64,000 nucleotides of DNA, taken from NCBI RefSeq assembly GCF_024198235.1, contig NZ_JAKCFB010000005.1, positions 310,001 through 374,000 of the forward strand. The letters run 5' to 3'. The DNA is from Myxococcus dinghuensis (GTDB taxonomy: Bacteria; Myxococcota; Myxococcia; Myxococcales; Myxococcaceae). Made by a program: the position numbers and the translations under genes. This document shows, piece after piece, positions 8,562-17,541 of the stretch (positions within the stretch are counted from its first letter, which is position 1; each line of letters opens with the position of its first letter). The notes under the pieces were generated by a model that saw only the letters and a list, made by a program, of their open reading frames with translations, was not told the DNA's origin and did no database searches.

Positions 8562-9026
8562 ATGGACGTCGTCGACCTGTTGATTCAGCAGCACCGCGAG
8601 GTCGAAGCCCTCTTCACCGCCTTCCGCAGCGCCTCGGACGACCTGAGCCGCAAGGAGCTGTGCGTGCAGATCGCGGAGGCGCTGATGCTGCACACCACCA
8701 TCGAGGAGCGCTGGGTCTATCCCGCGGCGACGCGCGTGGTGGGTGACGACACGATTCAACACGCCGAGGGCGAGCACCAGGAGATGAAGCGCATCCTGGG
8801 CGAGCTGGTCCGCCGCCGCGACGACATGAAGGCGATGCGCATGAACGTCGACGCGCTCGAGAAGGTCGTGAAGCGCCACGTCGCCGACGAGGAGAAGAAC
8901 ATCCTCCCCCAGGTGGCGAAGAACGTCACCGAGAAGGACCTCGGCATGTCCTGCAAGGACATCGTCCGCGAGGCCTCCAAGGTCCGCCGCGACGAGATGA
9001 AGGAGTGGGGCGAGATGACGCGGTAG
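8562..9026 (+). CDS. Hemerythrin-domain protein
   Basis: 154 residues from ATG 8562, which follows AGGAG at 8551-8555. A four-helix bundle is expected. Probable di-iron ligands are His11 (QQHREVE), His44 and Glu48 (LMLHTTIEE), His67/His72 (IQHAEGEH), His106 and Glu110 (KRHVADEEKNI). This set fits the hemerythrin HHE cation-binding family, which binds O2 or NO or serves in iron or redox sensing. The last 40 residues are a charged tail. The upstream in-frame extension to 8499 is rejected because it lacks a ribosome-binding site. It converges on the kinase gene with a 16-base gap. Confidence 0.88.
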   Translation: MDVVDLLIQQHREVEALFTAFRSASDDLSRKELCVQIAEALMLHTTIEERWVYPAATRVVGDDTIQHAEGEHQEMKRILGELVRRRDDMKAMRMNVDALEKVVKRHVADEEKNILPQVAKNVTEKDLGMSCKDIVREASKVRRDEMKEWGEMTR

Positions 9027-9042
9027 CGCCCCCTCCCGCCCC

Positions 9043-10887
9043 TCACGTCGTCTCCACCGCCGCGGCCCGCTGGGGCAGGGTGAACCAGAACGTGCTCCCC
9101 TGCCCCGGCGCGCTCACCACGCCCATCTCCCCACCGTGCGCCTGGACGATGTCCCGCGCGATGGAGAGCCCCAGCCCCGCGCCCCCCGCCGGCGCGCCCG
9201 GCGCCCGGTAGAACTTCTCGAAGATGCGCGCCTGCTGCTCCGGGGCGATGCCCTCGCCCGTGTCGCGCACCTCGAAGCGCACCCGCGTGCCGTCGCGCGA
9301 CACGTGCACCTCCACCTCGCCCCCCGCCGGCGTGTGCTTCACCCCGTTGCCCACCAGGTTGCCCAACACCAGCTCCAGCCGGTCCGGGTCCACGTCCACC
9401 GACTCCACCTCCAACCCCACGCGCTTCGACAGCCGCACGCCCCGCTCGTCCGCCGCGGCCCGCTGCGCATCCAACGCCGCGTCCACCAGCTCGTCCGCCG
9501 GGACGGCGCGCACCTGCAACTGCAACTGCCCCGCCTGGATGCGCGACAAATCCAACAGGTCGTCCACGATGCCCTGGAGCCGCTCGCAGTCCTCGCGCGC
9601 CGCGAAGAGCAGGTCCGCCTGCTTCTCCGTCACCGGCCCCACCACCCCCTCCACCACCAGGTGCACCGCCATGCGCAGGGACGTGAGCGGCGTGCGGAAC
9701 TCGTGCGCCACCGTGGCCACCAGGTCGTTCTTCAGCTCGTCGAAGCGACGCAGCCGCGTCACGTCCTGGAGGATGACCGTGGCCCCCACCACCTCGCCCG
9801 TCTCCCCGTACACGGGGCTGCCCCGAGGCAACAGCCACCGGTCGCCGTCCGTGAGCGCCACGCGCACCGCCTCCTCGTACCCCCGGGGCTGATAGGCCCC
9901 CTTGCCCCCGAGCACGTGGCCGCGCACCCGCTCCAGCACCTCGCGCGCCTCCGGCACCACCCGGCCCAGCACGTCGCCGCCCGACTCCAGGGACAGCTTC
10001 AGCACGTCCTCGGCGGAGCGGTTCGCGTTGATCAGCGCCCCGTCCGAACCGAACACCACCACCGGGTCCGGCAGGCTGTCGATGGCCGCCTGGGACGCGG
10101 CCTGCGCCTGGAGCAGCTCTCCCAGGCTGCTGCGCCGGTACTGCTGGAGCGCCTCCGCCATGGAGTTGAAGTCCTGGCCGAGCTGCGCGATTTCATCCGC
10201 CCCCTCCACCACCGCGCGCACCTCGTAGTCGCCGCGCCCCAGCCGCCGCACGGCCTGGGACAACACGGACACGGGCCGCAGCGCGCGGTGCGTGAGGGAC
10301 GTGGAGGAGACCAGGCCCACCGCGAAGGCCGCCAGCACCGTGAGCACCATCAGCGTGTTCACCCGGTCGCTCTGCCGGCGCAGCTCCTCGCTCTTGTGCA
10401 CCATGGCGTCCTGGTTCAACGCCAGGATGGCGGACGCCGCCTCCTTCACGTCGCGGAAGGCGGGCTCCACGCTCAGGAAGTACGCCGTGCGCTGGTCGTC
10501 GGACGACGTCGCTCCGAGGAAGCCGTCGTACACCGACTCGTAGCGCCGCCACGCCGCGCGCAGGTTGCGCGTGGCCTCGGCCTCGCCGGGCTCGGTGACG
10601 TTGCCCTCCTGCACCTTCAGCTCGGACTCCAGCACCTGCCGCTGCGCGGCCTGCTGGGCCATGCCGCGCTCGCGCTCGCCCGCGACGATGAAGAGCGCGG
10701 CGCTGTCCATCCGCTCCAGCTGCTCCGTCATGCGCTGCGTGGCCAGCACGCTGCGGTAGTTGTCCTGGAGGATGCGCTGCCCGGAGCGCCCCAGCCGGTT
10801 CAGCGTGAACACGGCCATCACCCCCACCAGCACCAACGCGAGCGCCAGCGGGGCCTGCGCCAGCCACAGCCGCCATCGCAGCGTCAT
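9043..10887 (-). CDS. Sensor histidine kinase, KinB-like (HAMP-PAS-HisKA-HATPase)
   Basis: 614 residues from ATG 10885-10887. Two membrane helices (about 10-28 and 178-198) enclose a helical periplasmic domain. HAMP follows (about 200-252), then a PAS domain (about 262-380), the phosphoacceptor His395 in VAHEFRTPLTSL, and an HATPase_c domain with DTGEGI and GAGLGLSI. The sequence around EDCERLQGIVDDLLDLSRIQAGQ is like KinB, the partner of AlgB in Pseudomonas. Its start codon overlaps the stop of the short KdpD gene (ATGA), so the two are translationally coupled. This suggests KdpD acts as a separate input protein for this kinase. The visible candidate regulator is the AlgB-like protein at 3076-4428. 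Confidence 0.92.
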   Translation of the reverse strand: MTLRWRLWLAQAPLALALVLVGVMAVFTLNRLGRSGQRILQDNYRSVLATQRMTEQLERMDSAALFIVAGERERGMAQQAAQRQVLESELKVQEGNVTEPGEAEATRNLRAAWRRYESVYDGFLGATSSDDQRTAYFLSVEPAFRDVKEAASAILALNQDAMVHKSEELRRQSDRVNTLMVLTVLAAFAVGLVSSTSLTHRALRPVSVLSQAVRRLGRGDYEVRAVVEGADEIAQLGQDFNSMAEALQQYRRSSLGELLQAQAASQAAIDSLPDPVVVFGSDGALINANRSAEDVLKLSLESGGDVLGRVVPEAREVLERVRGHVLGGKGAYQPRGYEEAVRVALTDGDRWLLPRGSPVYGETGEVVGATVILQDVTRLRRFDELKNDLVATVAHEFRTPLTSLRMAVHLVVEGVVGPVTEKQADLLFAAREDCERLQGIVDDLLDLSRIQAGQLQLQVRAVPADELVDAALDAQRAAADERGVRLSKRVGLEVESVDVDPDRLELVLGNLVGNGVKHTPAGGEVEVHVSRDGTRVRFEVRDTGEGIAPEQQARIFEKFYRAPGAPAGGAGLGLSIARDIVQAHGGEMGVVSAPGQGSTFWFTLPQRAAAVETT

Positions 10888-12047
10888 GGGCGCTTCTCCT
10901 CGTGCGGCGAGTCGAAGGCCACGACGTGGATGTCGAAGCCCTCCCCTTCGCGCAGCATGCGCACGTCCGCCGCGCGCCCCAAGAGCCGCTTCCACCAGGG
11001 CTGGTGCGAGCGGCCAATCATGATGTGCCCCACGCCGTGGGAGCGCGCGAAGTCGAGGATGGCCTCCACCGGGTCCTTCGCGCGCAGCCGCACCACCTCC
11101 GCGCCCAGCTCCTTCGCCTTCTCGATGTTGGCCAGCAGGTGCCGCTGCGCCTCCGCGTCGATGAGGTGGGGCGCCTCCTTCGGCGTCTCCACGTAGACGA
11201 CGAACCAGTCCGTGTTGAGCCGGCCCGCCATGCGCGAGCCCCGGCGCAGCAGCGTGGCCGCGCGCGGCGGATAGCTGGACATGGCCACCAGCACCCGCCC
11301 CCAGGCCGCGCCCTTCAGCAGGGGGTCCTCCCCCACGCGCGGGGACTGTCCCGCCGTGGCCCGGTCCAGGCTCTCCGCCACCTCGCGCAGCGCCAGCTCG
11401 CGCAGCGTGGACAGGTTCTCGCCCTTGAAGAAGCTCTCCAGCGCGCGGGGCACCTTGTCCTCCGCGTAGATCTTCCCCGCCTTCAACCGGTCGTGCAGGT
11501 CCTCCACCGCCAGGTCCAGGTTCACCACCTGGTCCGCGCTCTTGAGGAAGCTGTCCGGGAGCGTCTCGCGCACCACCACGCCCGTGGTGCGCTCCACCAG
11601 GTCGTTGAGCGACTCCAGGTGCTGCACGTTGAAGGCGCCAATCACGTTGATGCCCGCGTCCAGCAGCTCCAGCACGTCCTGGTAGCGCTTGCGGTGTCGG
11701 CACACCGGGAGGTTGGTGTGGGCCAGCTCGTCCACCACCACCACCTGGGGCTTGCGGGCCAGCACCGCGTCCAGGTCCATCTCCTCCACGGTGACGTCGC
11801 GGTACGTGTACGCCTTGCGCGGCACCACCTCCAGGCCCTCCACCAGCGCCTGCGTCTCCTTGCGGTCGTGCGGCTCGATGAAGCCGAGCACCACGTCCAC
11901 CCCGCGCCGCTTCAGCGCGTGCGCCTCCTCCAGCATGCGGTACGTCTTCCCCACCCCCGCCGCGAAGCCGATGTAGAGCTTGAGCCGCCCGCGACGGCCC
12001 CGCTCCACCAGCTCCAGGAAGTCTTCCGCGCGCGAACGCCGCGTCAT
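10884..12047 (-). CDS. kdpD: Short KdpD: osmosensitive K+ sensor and USP domains without kinase
   Basis: 387 residues from ATG 12045-12047. The KdpD N-terminal domain has Walker A GFAAGVGKT (27-35) and Walker B VVVVDELAH. It is followed by a universal-stress-protein-like domain (about 245-380) with a GVGHIMIGRSHQ nucleotide-binding strand. The four membrane helices, GAF and kinase domains of full-length KdpD (about 900 residues) are absent. Truncated KdpD proteins are known in cyanobacteria and others. Here a separate histidine kinase gene starts inside the stop codon (ATGA). The kdpFABC genes are 16 kb away on the same strand. The in-frame extension upstream to 12116 is rejected: the domain starts soon after the chosen ATG, and GAGGG lies upstream of it. 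Confidence 0.92.
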   Translation of the reverse strand: MTRRSRAEDFLELVERGRRGRLKLYIGFAAGVGKTYRMLEEAHALKRRGVDVVLGFIEPHDRKETQALVEGLEVVPRKAYTYRDVTVEEMDLDAVLARKPQVVVVDELAHTNLPVCRHRKRYQDVLELLDAGINVIGAFNVQHLESLNDLVERTTGVVVRETLPDSFLKSADQVVNLDLAVEDLHDRLKAGKIYAEDKVPRALESFFKGENLSTLRELALREVAESLDRATAGQSPRVGEDPLLKGAAWGRVLVAMSSYPPRAATLLRRGSRMAGRLNTDWFVVYVETPKEAPHLIDAEAQRHLLANIEKAKELGAEVVRLRAKDPVEAILDFARSHGVGHIMIGRSHQPWWKRLLGRAADVRMLREGEGFDIHVVAFDSPHEEKRP

Positions 12048-12150
12048 CGCCACCCTCGAACCTCCAGGCAGAAGGGAGACCGGCGCGAGGATGCCCCCGC
12101 TCGTGCCGGATTGCATGAGCAGAATGGACGCGGCCCGCCCCGGGCCTGGA

Positions 12151-13545
12151 CTACAGGCGCACCTGGAGCATCACCGTCCCGCCGAAGGAGTCCGGGTCCA
12201 CATGGACGGGGACCGCGACCCCATTGTCGTCGGACATGAACTCCGTCCGGTTCGGGTTGCGCAGGTAGGTGAACTCCGCCAGGACACCCGCCACGTCGAG
12301 GAGGTCCCACCGCAGGGTGGCCTTCACCGTCGTCATCAACGACCGGTCCGCCCCCGAGGGCAGGGCGAAGAGCCGGCCCGGCTCGAGGATGACGAGGGGG
12401 CGGTTCCCGCTGTACGGGTCCGAGAGCCTGGCGAACGCGGGCAGGGAGCCGCGGACCAGGAGCCCCGGCGTCAGGCCCGTCCGGGCGAAGTGATAGTCGA
12501 CACCGATGGAGCCGGTCAGCTCCGCGCGGGGCTCATCCTCGGCGGGCGTCGAGTAGAAGGGTGACAACCCGGGCGTCTCCAGCCGGACGAACGCGAAGGA
12601 CCGGTAGGTCCCCAACACGTTGAGGCGAAGGCGCCCCACTCGCAGTCGGGCATCCAGGGCCGCGGCGTGCGCCGTCTCCGTCACGGACTTCGGGGCCAGG
12701 GAGTGCGGGTCCTGGAGGTCCTGCGACTGGAGGCTGCCTTCCAGGGAGACGGACGCGGCGAAGTCCGTCGCGGCGACGTCGGGGGTGAAGAACCGCTCGT
12801 AGAAGGTCGGGTCTCCCGCGTAGAGCGACAGGTCGACGGTGTTCCCGACCGGCGCGCCCCGGTGCCAGAACAACCGCGCCGAGGCCCCTCGCGAGGGAAT
12901 CTCCCGGTCGTCGTTGAAGGGAAGCGACAGCACGCCTCGCTTCCCGAGGGTGCCCTTCGCCTCGACACGCAGCTCGGGAGTCGCATCGAACGCGCCTCCG
13001 ACGAACCCGAGGTATCGTCGCTGCCAGCGGAGGTCCAGGTTGCTCTCGAAGGAGAGCTCCGCGGACTTGACCGCGGCGAAGGCGCTCCACCGCGAGCGCT
13101 TGAGGCGCAGCTCCACGCCGGGCTCCCCGTCCACGGGAGACAGGAACGACTTGCGCGACCAGCTCACCGGGTACGCGTAGCCCATGTGGATGCGCGAGGC
13201 ACTCAGCGGGAAGACGCTCAACGTCAGCCCCTCACCGGCGCCCCAGGAGGACGGCTGGTAGCGCAGCCGGAGGGCGCTCGCGTTGTCCACGATGCGGACG
13301 GCGCTCGTGCCGCCCTCGGTGTCCACGAAGAACGACAGCGCGGCCTCCGCGCGCAGGCCCGTGGTCAGCTCCGGGGAGCGCGCCTCCAGGGCGGCGTGCC
13401 ACTGCGTGAAGGAGTCCTGGGTGCCGACCTCCGGGTCCCGGGCGAGGAAGGAGAGGCGGGCCTGCACCCGAGGGTCGTCCTTCGGAAGTTCGGGGGCCTG
13501 CCCCAGGCTGAGCAGCAGGGGCAACGTCGCGAGTTGGAGAGACAT
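12151..13545 (-). CDS. Putative outer-membrane beta-barrel protein
   Basis: 464 residues from ATG 13543-13545. MSLQLATLPLLLSLGQA is a short signal peptide. The mature part has many amphipathic strands of 9-11 residues (for example LRLNVLGTYRSFAFVRLE, VKATLRWDLLDVAGVLAEF) separated by Asp/Pro/Gly turns, ending in VMLQVRL. This is the pattern of a barrel of roughly 16-20 strands. No plug or enzyme motif is seen. The gene lies 103 bases upstream of kdpD on the same strand but is probably a separate unit. A family name cannot be given; a porin-like or surface-binding role is inference. Confidence 0.75.
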   Translation of the reverse strand: MSLQLATLPLLLSLGQAPELPKDDPRVQARLSFLARDPEVGTQDSFTQWHAALEARSPELTTGLRAEAALSFFVDTEGGTSAVRIVDNASALRLRYQPSSWGAGEGLTLSVFPLSASRIHMGYAYPVSWSRKSFLSPVDGEPGVELRLKRSRWSAFAAVKSAELSFESNLDLRWQRRYLGFVGGAFDATPELRVEAKGTLGKRGVLSLPFNDDREIPSRGASARLFWHRGAPVGNTVDLSLYAGDPTFYERFFTPDVAATDFAASVSLEGSLQSQDLQDPHSLAPKSVTETAHAAALDARLRVGRLRLNVLGTYRSFAFVRLETPGLSPFYSTPAEDEPRAELTGSIGVDYHFARTGLTPGLLVRGSLPAFARLSDPYSGNRPLVILEPGRLFALPSGADRSLMTTVKATLRWDLLDVAGVLAEFTYLRNPNRTEFMSDDNGVAVPVHVDPDSFGGTVMLQVRL

Positions 13546-13700
13546 GAGGACGCGGCCTCTAGCACGACTCCCCGCCCCTTGCGCTCCGCCAGGCCGCCCG
13601 TCTTCGCCAGCCACCCGGCGTCCACCTCTTCCGACCTGTGCTCTCATCCCCGCGCACCGACTCGAGAGCAGTCCTGTCTCGACACACAGGGAGAGGGAAG

Positions 13701-14582
13701 ATGGCATCCAGCCGTTCGACGAAGCTCGCGGTGGTGGGGACCGGCCTCATGGGAAGCGCGCTGGCGAGAGCCTTCGCGGCAGCGGGGCACGAGGTCGCGG
13801 TCTGGAACAGGACGCACGGCAAGGCCAGGGCCGTGGGCGGAGGCACCGTCGCGTTCGAGGACCTGCGCGAGGCGGTCGCCGGTCGCGAGCTGGTGGTCGT
13901 GTCGCTGTCCAACTACGCCGCCAGCATCGAGCTGTTCTCGTCGGGCGGCGTCGCGTCGGCGCTCGCCGGGAAGACGCTCGTCCAGCTCACCAGCGGCTCA
14001 CCCGCGGATGCACGCGGAGGACTGGAGTGGGCGAGGGCGCACGGCGTGGACTACCTGGACGCGGCCATCCTCGCCTATCCCGCCTTCGTGGCCACCGACT
14101 ACGCCACGGTCTTCTATGCCGGGTCGCGAGCCGTCTTCGACCGGCACGTCGACACCCTCCAGGCCATCGCCAGGAACGCCGTCTACGTCGACGAGAAGAT
14201 CGGCTCCGCCGCGACGCTCGACTGCGCCATCCTCGAGGCCTACTACGGAGGCTCCCTCGCCGTCCTCCACGCCGCGGCGATGTGCAAGGCCGAGGGGCTC
14301 GACCCGAAGGCCTTCTTCGCGCAGAAGAATTCGTTCCTCGGGTTGATCTCCGTCACGGCGGACGCGGCCCAGGACATGATCGCGCGCGACCAGTTCTCCG
14401 GCGACCAGTGCAGCCTCGACACCCACGTCGCGGCCATCGAGCACATCGTCCGGCTGAGCGCGGACGCCCGCCTCAGCACCCGCTTCCCCCGGGAGTTGCT
14501 CGAGAACTACCGGCGAGCCGTCGGCGCGGGGCTCGGAGGACAGGAGCTGCCCGCCGTGTTCCGGACCCTGGGTCAGGACTGA
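13701..14582 (+). CDS. NAD(P)-dependent beta-hydroxyacid dehydrogenase / imine reductase-like enzyme
   Basis: 293 residues from ATG 13701, preceded by GAGAGGG. A Rossmann fold starts at once: VVGTGLMGSALARAF (Gly-x-Gly-x-x-Gly), then AVWNRTHGKA, where Arg/Thr after the second strand suggests NADPH. The C-terminal all-helical part (from about residue 165) carries SAATLDCAILEAYYGG and fits the 3-hydroxyisobutyrate dehydrogenase/imine reductase superfamily. The usual catalytic Lys of beta-hydroxyacid dehydrogenases in the GxxGxGxxxK helix is not obvious, which favours the imine-reductase or reductive-aminase side. Cytoplasmic and monocistronic. The substrate is unknown. Confidence 0.85.
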   Translation: MASSRSTKLAVVGTGLMGSALARAFAAAGHEVAVWNRTHGKARAVGGGTVAFEDLREAVAGRELVVVSLSNYAASIELFSSGGVASALAGKTLVQLTSGSPADARGGLEWARAHGVDYLDAAILAYPAFVATDYATVFYAGSRAVFDRHVDTLQAIARNAVYVDEKIGSAATLDCAILEAYYGGSLAVLHAAAMCKAEGLDPKAFFAQKNSFLGLISVTADAAQDMIARDQFSGDQCSLDTHVAAIEHIVRLSADARLSTRFPRELLENYRRAVGAGLGGQELPAVFRTLGQD

Positions 14583-14715
14583 GCCTGCTCCTCCGCGGCC
14601 CATCCTCCGGGCACTTGGACTGTCCATTGGCCCACAGTCACCGGGAGTGACGCTGCGGGGCAAGGAAGGCGACGGGGACATCATCGGGACGTCACCCACC
14701 CAGGAGCTCACCCCG

Positions 14716-14976
14716 ATGATGTCGAAGACCCTCTCAGGATTCGTGCTGACCTTGGCTGTCATGGCGGGAGTGGCCGTGGCCCCGTCCTCGCGCGACGCCT
14801 CCGCCGACCTCGCCAGCAGCGGCAGCGCCACCGAGGTCCAGCCCGTGCTCTTCTCGCAGGAGCCGCAGGGCCTGTTGGGCTACTGCACCGTCGACTGTTC
14901 GCGCTGCTCCTCCAACCAGGAGTGTCTCTCGCGCGGCGCGGGCGCCTGCACCAACATCCCGGCCTGCAGGCAGTAG
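14716..14976 (+). CDS. Small secreted cysteine-rich protein
   Basis: 86 residues. ATG 14716 stands nine bases after AGGAG; a second ATG at 14719 is possible. A signal peptide of about 25-30 residues (MSKTLSGFVLTLAVMAGVAVA) precedes a short Ser/Ala linker. The C-terminal 32 residues have six cysteines (CTVDCSRC, QEC, GAC, PAC), enough for three disulfides. The family is not recognised. Small secreted Cys-rich proteins are common in myxobacteria, and two more are in this window (21311-21715, 27563-27838). The in-frame upstream extension to 14647 has no ribosome-binding site. Confidence 0.7.
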   Translation: MMSKTLSGFVLTLAVMAGVAVAPSSRDASADLASSGSATEVQPVLFSQEPQGLLGYCTVDCSRCSSNQECLSRGAGACTNIPACRQ

Positions 14977-14986
14977 GCCCCCGGAG

Positions 14987-15065
14987 GGACCGGCCCGGTG
15001 GACTCCGCCGCGCCGGTCCTTCGCGGTGAAGCACCGGCGTGCACCCGTGGTGGCGTGCACGCCGG
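14987..15065. terminator. Two GC-rich hairpins between convergent genes
   Basis: Two inverted repeats lie in the 91-base gap between convergent genes. The first pairs 14987-14993 with 15013-15019 (7 bp). The second pairs 15034-15044 with 15055-15065 (11 bp, CCGGCGTGCAC arm, 10-base loop) and stops two bases before the RNA-ligase stop codon. Neither has a long U tract, as is usual at this GC content. A bidirectional terminator is the likely role. Confidence 0.5.
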
Positions 15066-15067
15066 CG

Positions 15068-16108
15068 TCATGAGGGGCCGTGAGGCGCGAGCGCCGCCTG
15101 GATGAGCGGCGAGGCGCGCTCCCGAATCCGGGCCGAGAGGAAGTCCTCCGCCGCGCCCTCGAGCGACCGGCAGGCCAGCGGGAACGCCAGCTCCAGGTCC
15201 ACGCGCACGTCGAGGACCACCTCGTCGAGGAGGGCTTCGACCCGGTCCCTCCCGCACTTGGAGAGGGCGCTGGCGACGCGGGCGGGATTGACCAACCGCG
15301 CGGACCAGCCCGCGAGCTCCTCCACGGAGAGGGATTGGAGCGGGTTCCAGGCCTCGCTCTCGTCGAAGCGCCCCTCGTTGAACTCCGCGATCTTCCGTTT
15401 GACGGAGGCCCGCGCGCCAGGAGGTCCGCGCTGCTCGCTCTTGATGACGAGCCCCTCGGCCACGTTGCCGACGATGAGCGGCAGCCCGAGCAGCCCCGGG
15501 ACCCGGGTGGCGCCACGCGTGGGGACGGTGTCCATGTCGGAGCGGGTCCCCCGGCGGAGGACGGGCGGGGTCAGGAGTCCCGCGTCGTGGGCCACGGCCT
15601 CCAGCTCGTGATGCGCGAGCAGGATGCCTTCGTCCTCGTCATCCTCGACGACCAGGGCGTCGAAGGGAGACCAGTGCAGGTCCGGCGCGTACCAGATGCC
15701 CGTCTGCACGGCGGACAGCCCTGGCGCGGCGGGCACCGCGGGGTGCGGATAGTGACCGCCGAACAGCTCTCCGTAGAAGAACACGGTGCGGTGCTCGGGC
15801 TTCAGCGCTTGCGCCATCCGCTGGGCCGCGGAGCGCAGGTGCGCGCGCAGGAGCTGCCATCCGAAGAAGGACTCCTCTTCGGCCAGCCACGTCTTCCGCT
15901 TCCCGAACCACACCTGCCCCGCACGCACCGCGATGACGAGCTGCGCGCCGTGAAGCTTCTCGAGCGCGATCCACGGCCCTCCCGGGCTCGGTTGTGACTT
16001 GAGGTCCCCGGCGCCGGGCATCTTGGCGTAGGGCCGGAATCGAGGAGGCGCGTCCAGGGATGGGTGCATGGCCGGAGTCGACGGGACGTCCGTCGTCGAT
16101 TCTGACAT
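15068..16108 (-). CDS. RNA ligase family protein (Rnl2-like nucleotidyltransferase)
   Basis: 346 residues from ATG 16106-16108. The covalent nucleotidyltransferase motifs are in order: motif I EKLHGAQ with Lys51 as the predicted AMP-accepting lysine, motif III-like VFFYGELFGG (109-118), motif IV EGLVIKS (218-224) and motif V SVKRK (235-239). This fits the Rnl2 branch of RNA ligases, which seal nicked RNA through an adenylated enzyme. The C-terminal 100 residues are helical. No RtcB, Pnkp or toxin nuclease partner is adjacent, so the repaired RNA is unknown. The start is uncertain: an ATG at 16067-16069 would remove 13 residues and neither start has a good ribosome-binding site. Confidence 0.85.
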   Translation of the reverse strand: MSESTTDVPSTPAMHPSLDAPPRFRPYAKMPGAGDLKSQPSPGGPWIALEKLHGAQLVIAVRAGQVWFGKRKTWLAEEESFFGWQLLRAHLRSAAQRMAQALKPEHRTVFFYGELFGGHYPHPAVPAAPGLSAVQTGIWYAPDLHWSPFDALVVEDDEDEGILLAHHELEAVAHDAGLLTPPVLRRGTRSDMDTVPTRGATRVPGLLGLPLIVGNVAEGLVIKSEQRGPPGARASVKRKIAEFNEGRFDESEAWNPLQSLSVEELAGWSARLVNPARVASALSKCGRDRVEALLDEVVLDVRVDLELAFPLACRSLEGAAEDFLSARIRERASPLIQAALAPHGPS

Positions 16109-16254
16109 TCCCCCGCCACGCGCCCGGCCCCGGTGCTCGGGGAAGCGTTCGACGCGGACAACCCGCCTGCCCTCCGGGTGATGGCCACCCCGGAGTCGGG
16201 CTGGTGGACTGCGCCCTCGGGCCACAGCGGTGGATGGGACGCCCGGGAGGCTTC

Positions 16255-17514
16255 ATGCAGCGCCAGGACATGTCGCGCCTCGTCCAGCGGACGCGAGGGG
16301 TCTTCTTCCAGGTGCTCGCCGTGGCGGGCCTGCTCCTCGCGTCGTATTGCGAGGGACAGTCGATTCTCGGGGCGAATCCACCCCACTGGCTCCCCGCCTT
16401 CACCGCACCGCTGCACCCGTCGGCCAGCAGCGCGAGCCCCGACACGCTGGCGGGGCCGAGCTTCCGGAACCAGACGGTGCGCATGTTCGTGCGCCCCACG
16501 CTCGTGGGTCCCCGGGTGAGGCTCGTGCTGAGCAACCAGTACGGGACCCAACCCCTGCGGCTGGAGTCGGTCCGCGTGGCGTTGCGCGTCAGCGGCGCGA
16601 CCATCGACCCCACCACGGACCGCGAGGTGCGCTTCGGCGGAGGGACCTCCGTCAGCATCCCTCCGGGCCGCACCGCCACCAGCGACGCCGTCGAGCTGGC
16701 CGTCGACGGCCAGCGGGACGTGGCCGTCTCGCTCTACTTCCTCGAACGCTCGGGCGCCGTGTCGTGGCACCTCCAGGGTGCGCATCCGACGTATCTCTCG
16801 ACGGCTGGCAATCACGCGGCGGAGGCGACCTTCGAGCCCGCGCTCATCACCCGCAGCCTCTACTTCCTCGCCGCGCTGCACGTCGACGCGGCGACCAACG
16901 CGGCGCTGGTCGTCACGTTCGGAGACTCCATCACCGACGGGGCGGGCACGACGGAGGATACGGAGCGCTCATGGCCCGCGCGCCTGGCCCAGCGACTCGC
17001 GGCGCGAGGCGGCAGGCCCGTGGGGGTGCTCAACGCGGGGCTTGCGGGCAACCGGCTGTTGACCGACGGCTACGGGCCCAAGGGGCTGCACCGCTTCGAG
17101 CGGGACGTGCTGGCCCAAAGGGGCGTCGCGGCCGTCATCCTCCTCGAGGGCATCAACGACATCGGCCAGTCGGGGCCAGGGGCCGCGCAGGTCGATGCCG
17201 CGCGAATCATCAGCGCCTACGAGCAGCTCATCCAACGCGCGAGGGCCCAGGGCCTGAAGGTGTATGGCGGGACGCTCACGCCCATGAAACACCACGCCTA
17301 CTTCACGCCGGAGCACGAGGCGAAGCGCGAGGCCGTGAACCAGTGGATTCGCGGCGCCGGCGCCTTCGATGCGGTCATCGACTTCGAGGCCGCGGTGAGG
17401 GACCCGGACGACCCCGAGGCGATGCGTCCGGAGCTGACGGCGGACGGCCTGCATCCCAACGACGCGGGCGCGGCGCGCATGGCCGACGCGGTCGACCTCC
17501 GCCTGCTGGAGTGA
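16255..17514 (+). CDS. Secreted SGNH/GDSL-family hydrolase
   Basis: 419 residues from ATG 16255, preceded by GGGAGG. An N-terminal hydrophobic segment (about 16-30) is a signal peptide or anchor. A beta-sandwich domain (about 45-210) comes first, then the SGNH catalytic domain. Block I is GDSITDG (Ser225), with GLAGNRL for the oxyanion Gly/Asn, GIND (299-302) and block V DGLHPND (Asp397, His400). The two-domain order resembles SGNH esterases of the rhamnogalacturonan acetylesterase/lipase type. Substrate may be an acylated polysaccharide or lipid; this is inference. Located in periplasm or outside the cell. It converges with the next gene after 27 bases. Confidence 0.88.
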   Translation: MQRQDMSRLVQRTRGVFFQVLAVAGLLLASYCEGQSILGANPPHWLPAFTAPLHPSASSASPDTLAGPSFRNQTVRMFVRPTLVGPRVRLVLSNQYGTQPLRLESVRVALRVSGATIDPTTDREVRFGGGTSVSIPPGRTATSDAVELAVDGQRDVAVSLYFLERSGAVSWHLQGAHPTYLSTAGNHAAEATFEPALITRSLYFLAALHVDAATNAALVVTFGDSITDGAGTTEDTERSWPARLAQRLAARGGRPVGVLNAGLAGNRLLTDGYGPKGLHRFERDVLAQRGVAAVILLEGINDIGQSGPGAAQVDAARIISAYEQLIQRARAQGLKVYGGTLTPMKHHAYFTPEHEAKREAVNQWIRGAGAFDAVIDFEAAVRDPDDPEAMRPELTADGLHPNDAGAARMADAVDLRLLE

Positions 17515-17541
17515 ACGGCGGGCTCCGCCCCCGGTGGCGCG

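Noticed and set aside
12092-12107. GGCACG on the - strand upstream of kdpD resembling a sigma-54 -24 element
   Set aside because: The distance to the next GC is 11 bases, not the strict 10, and the -12 flank lacks TTGC.
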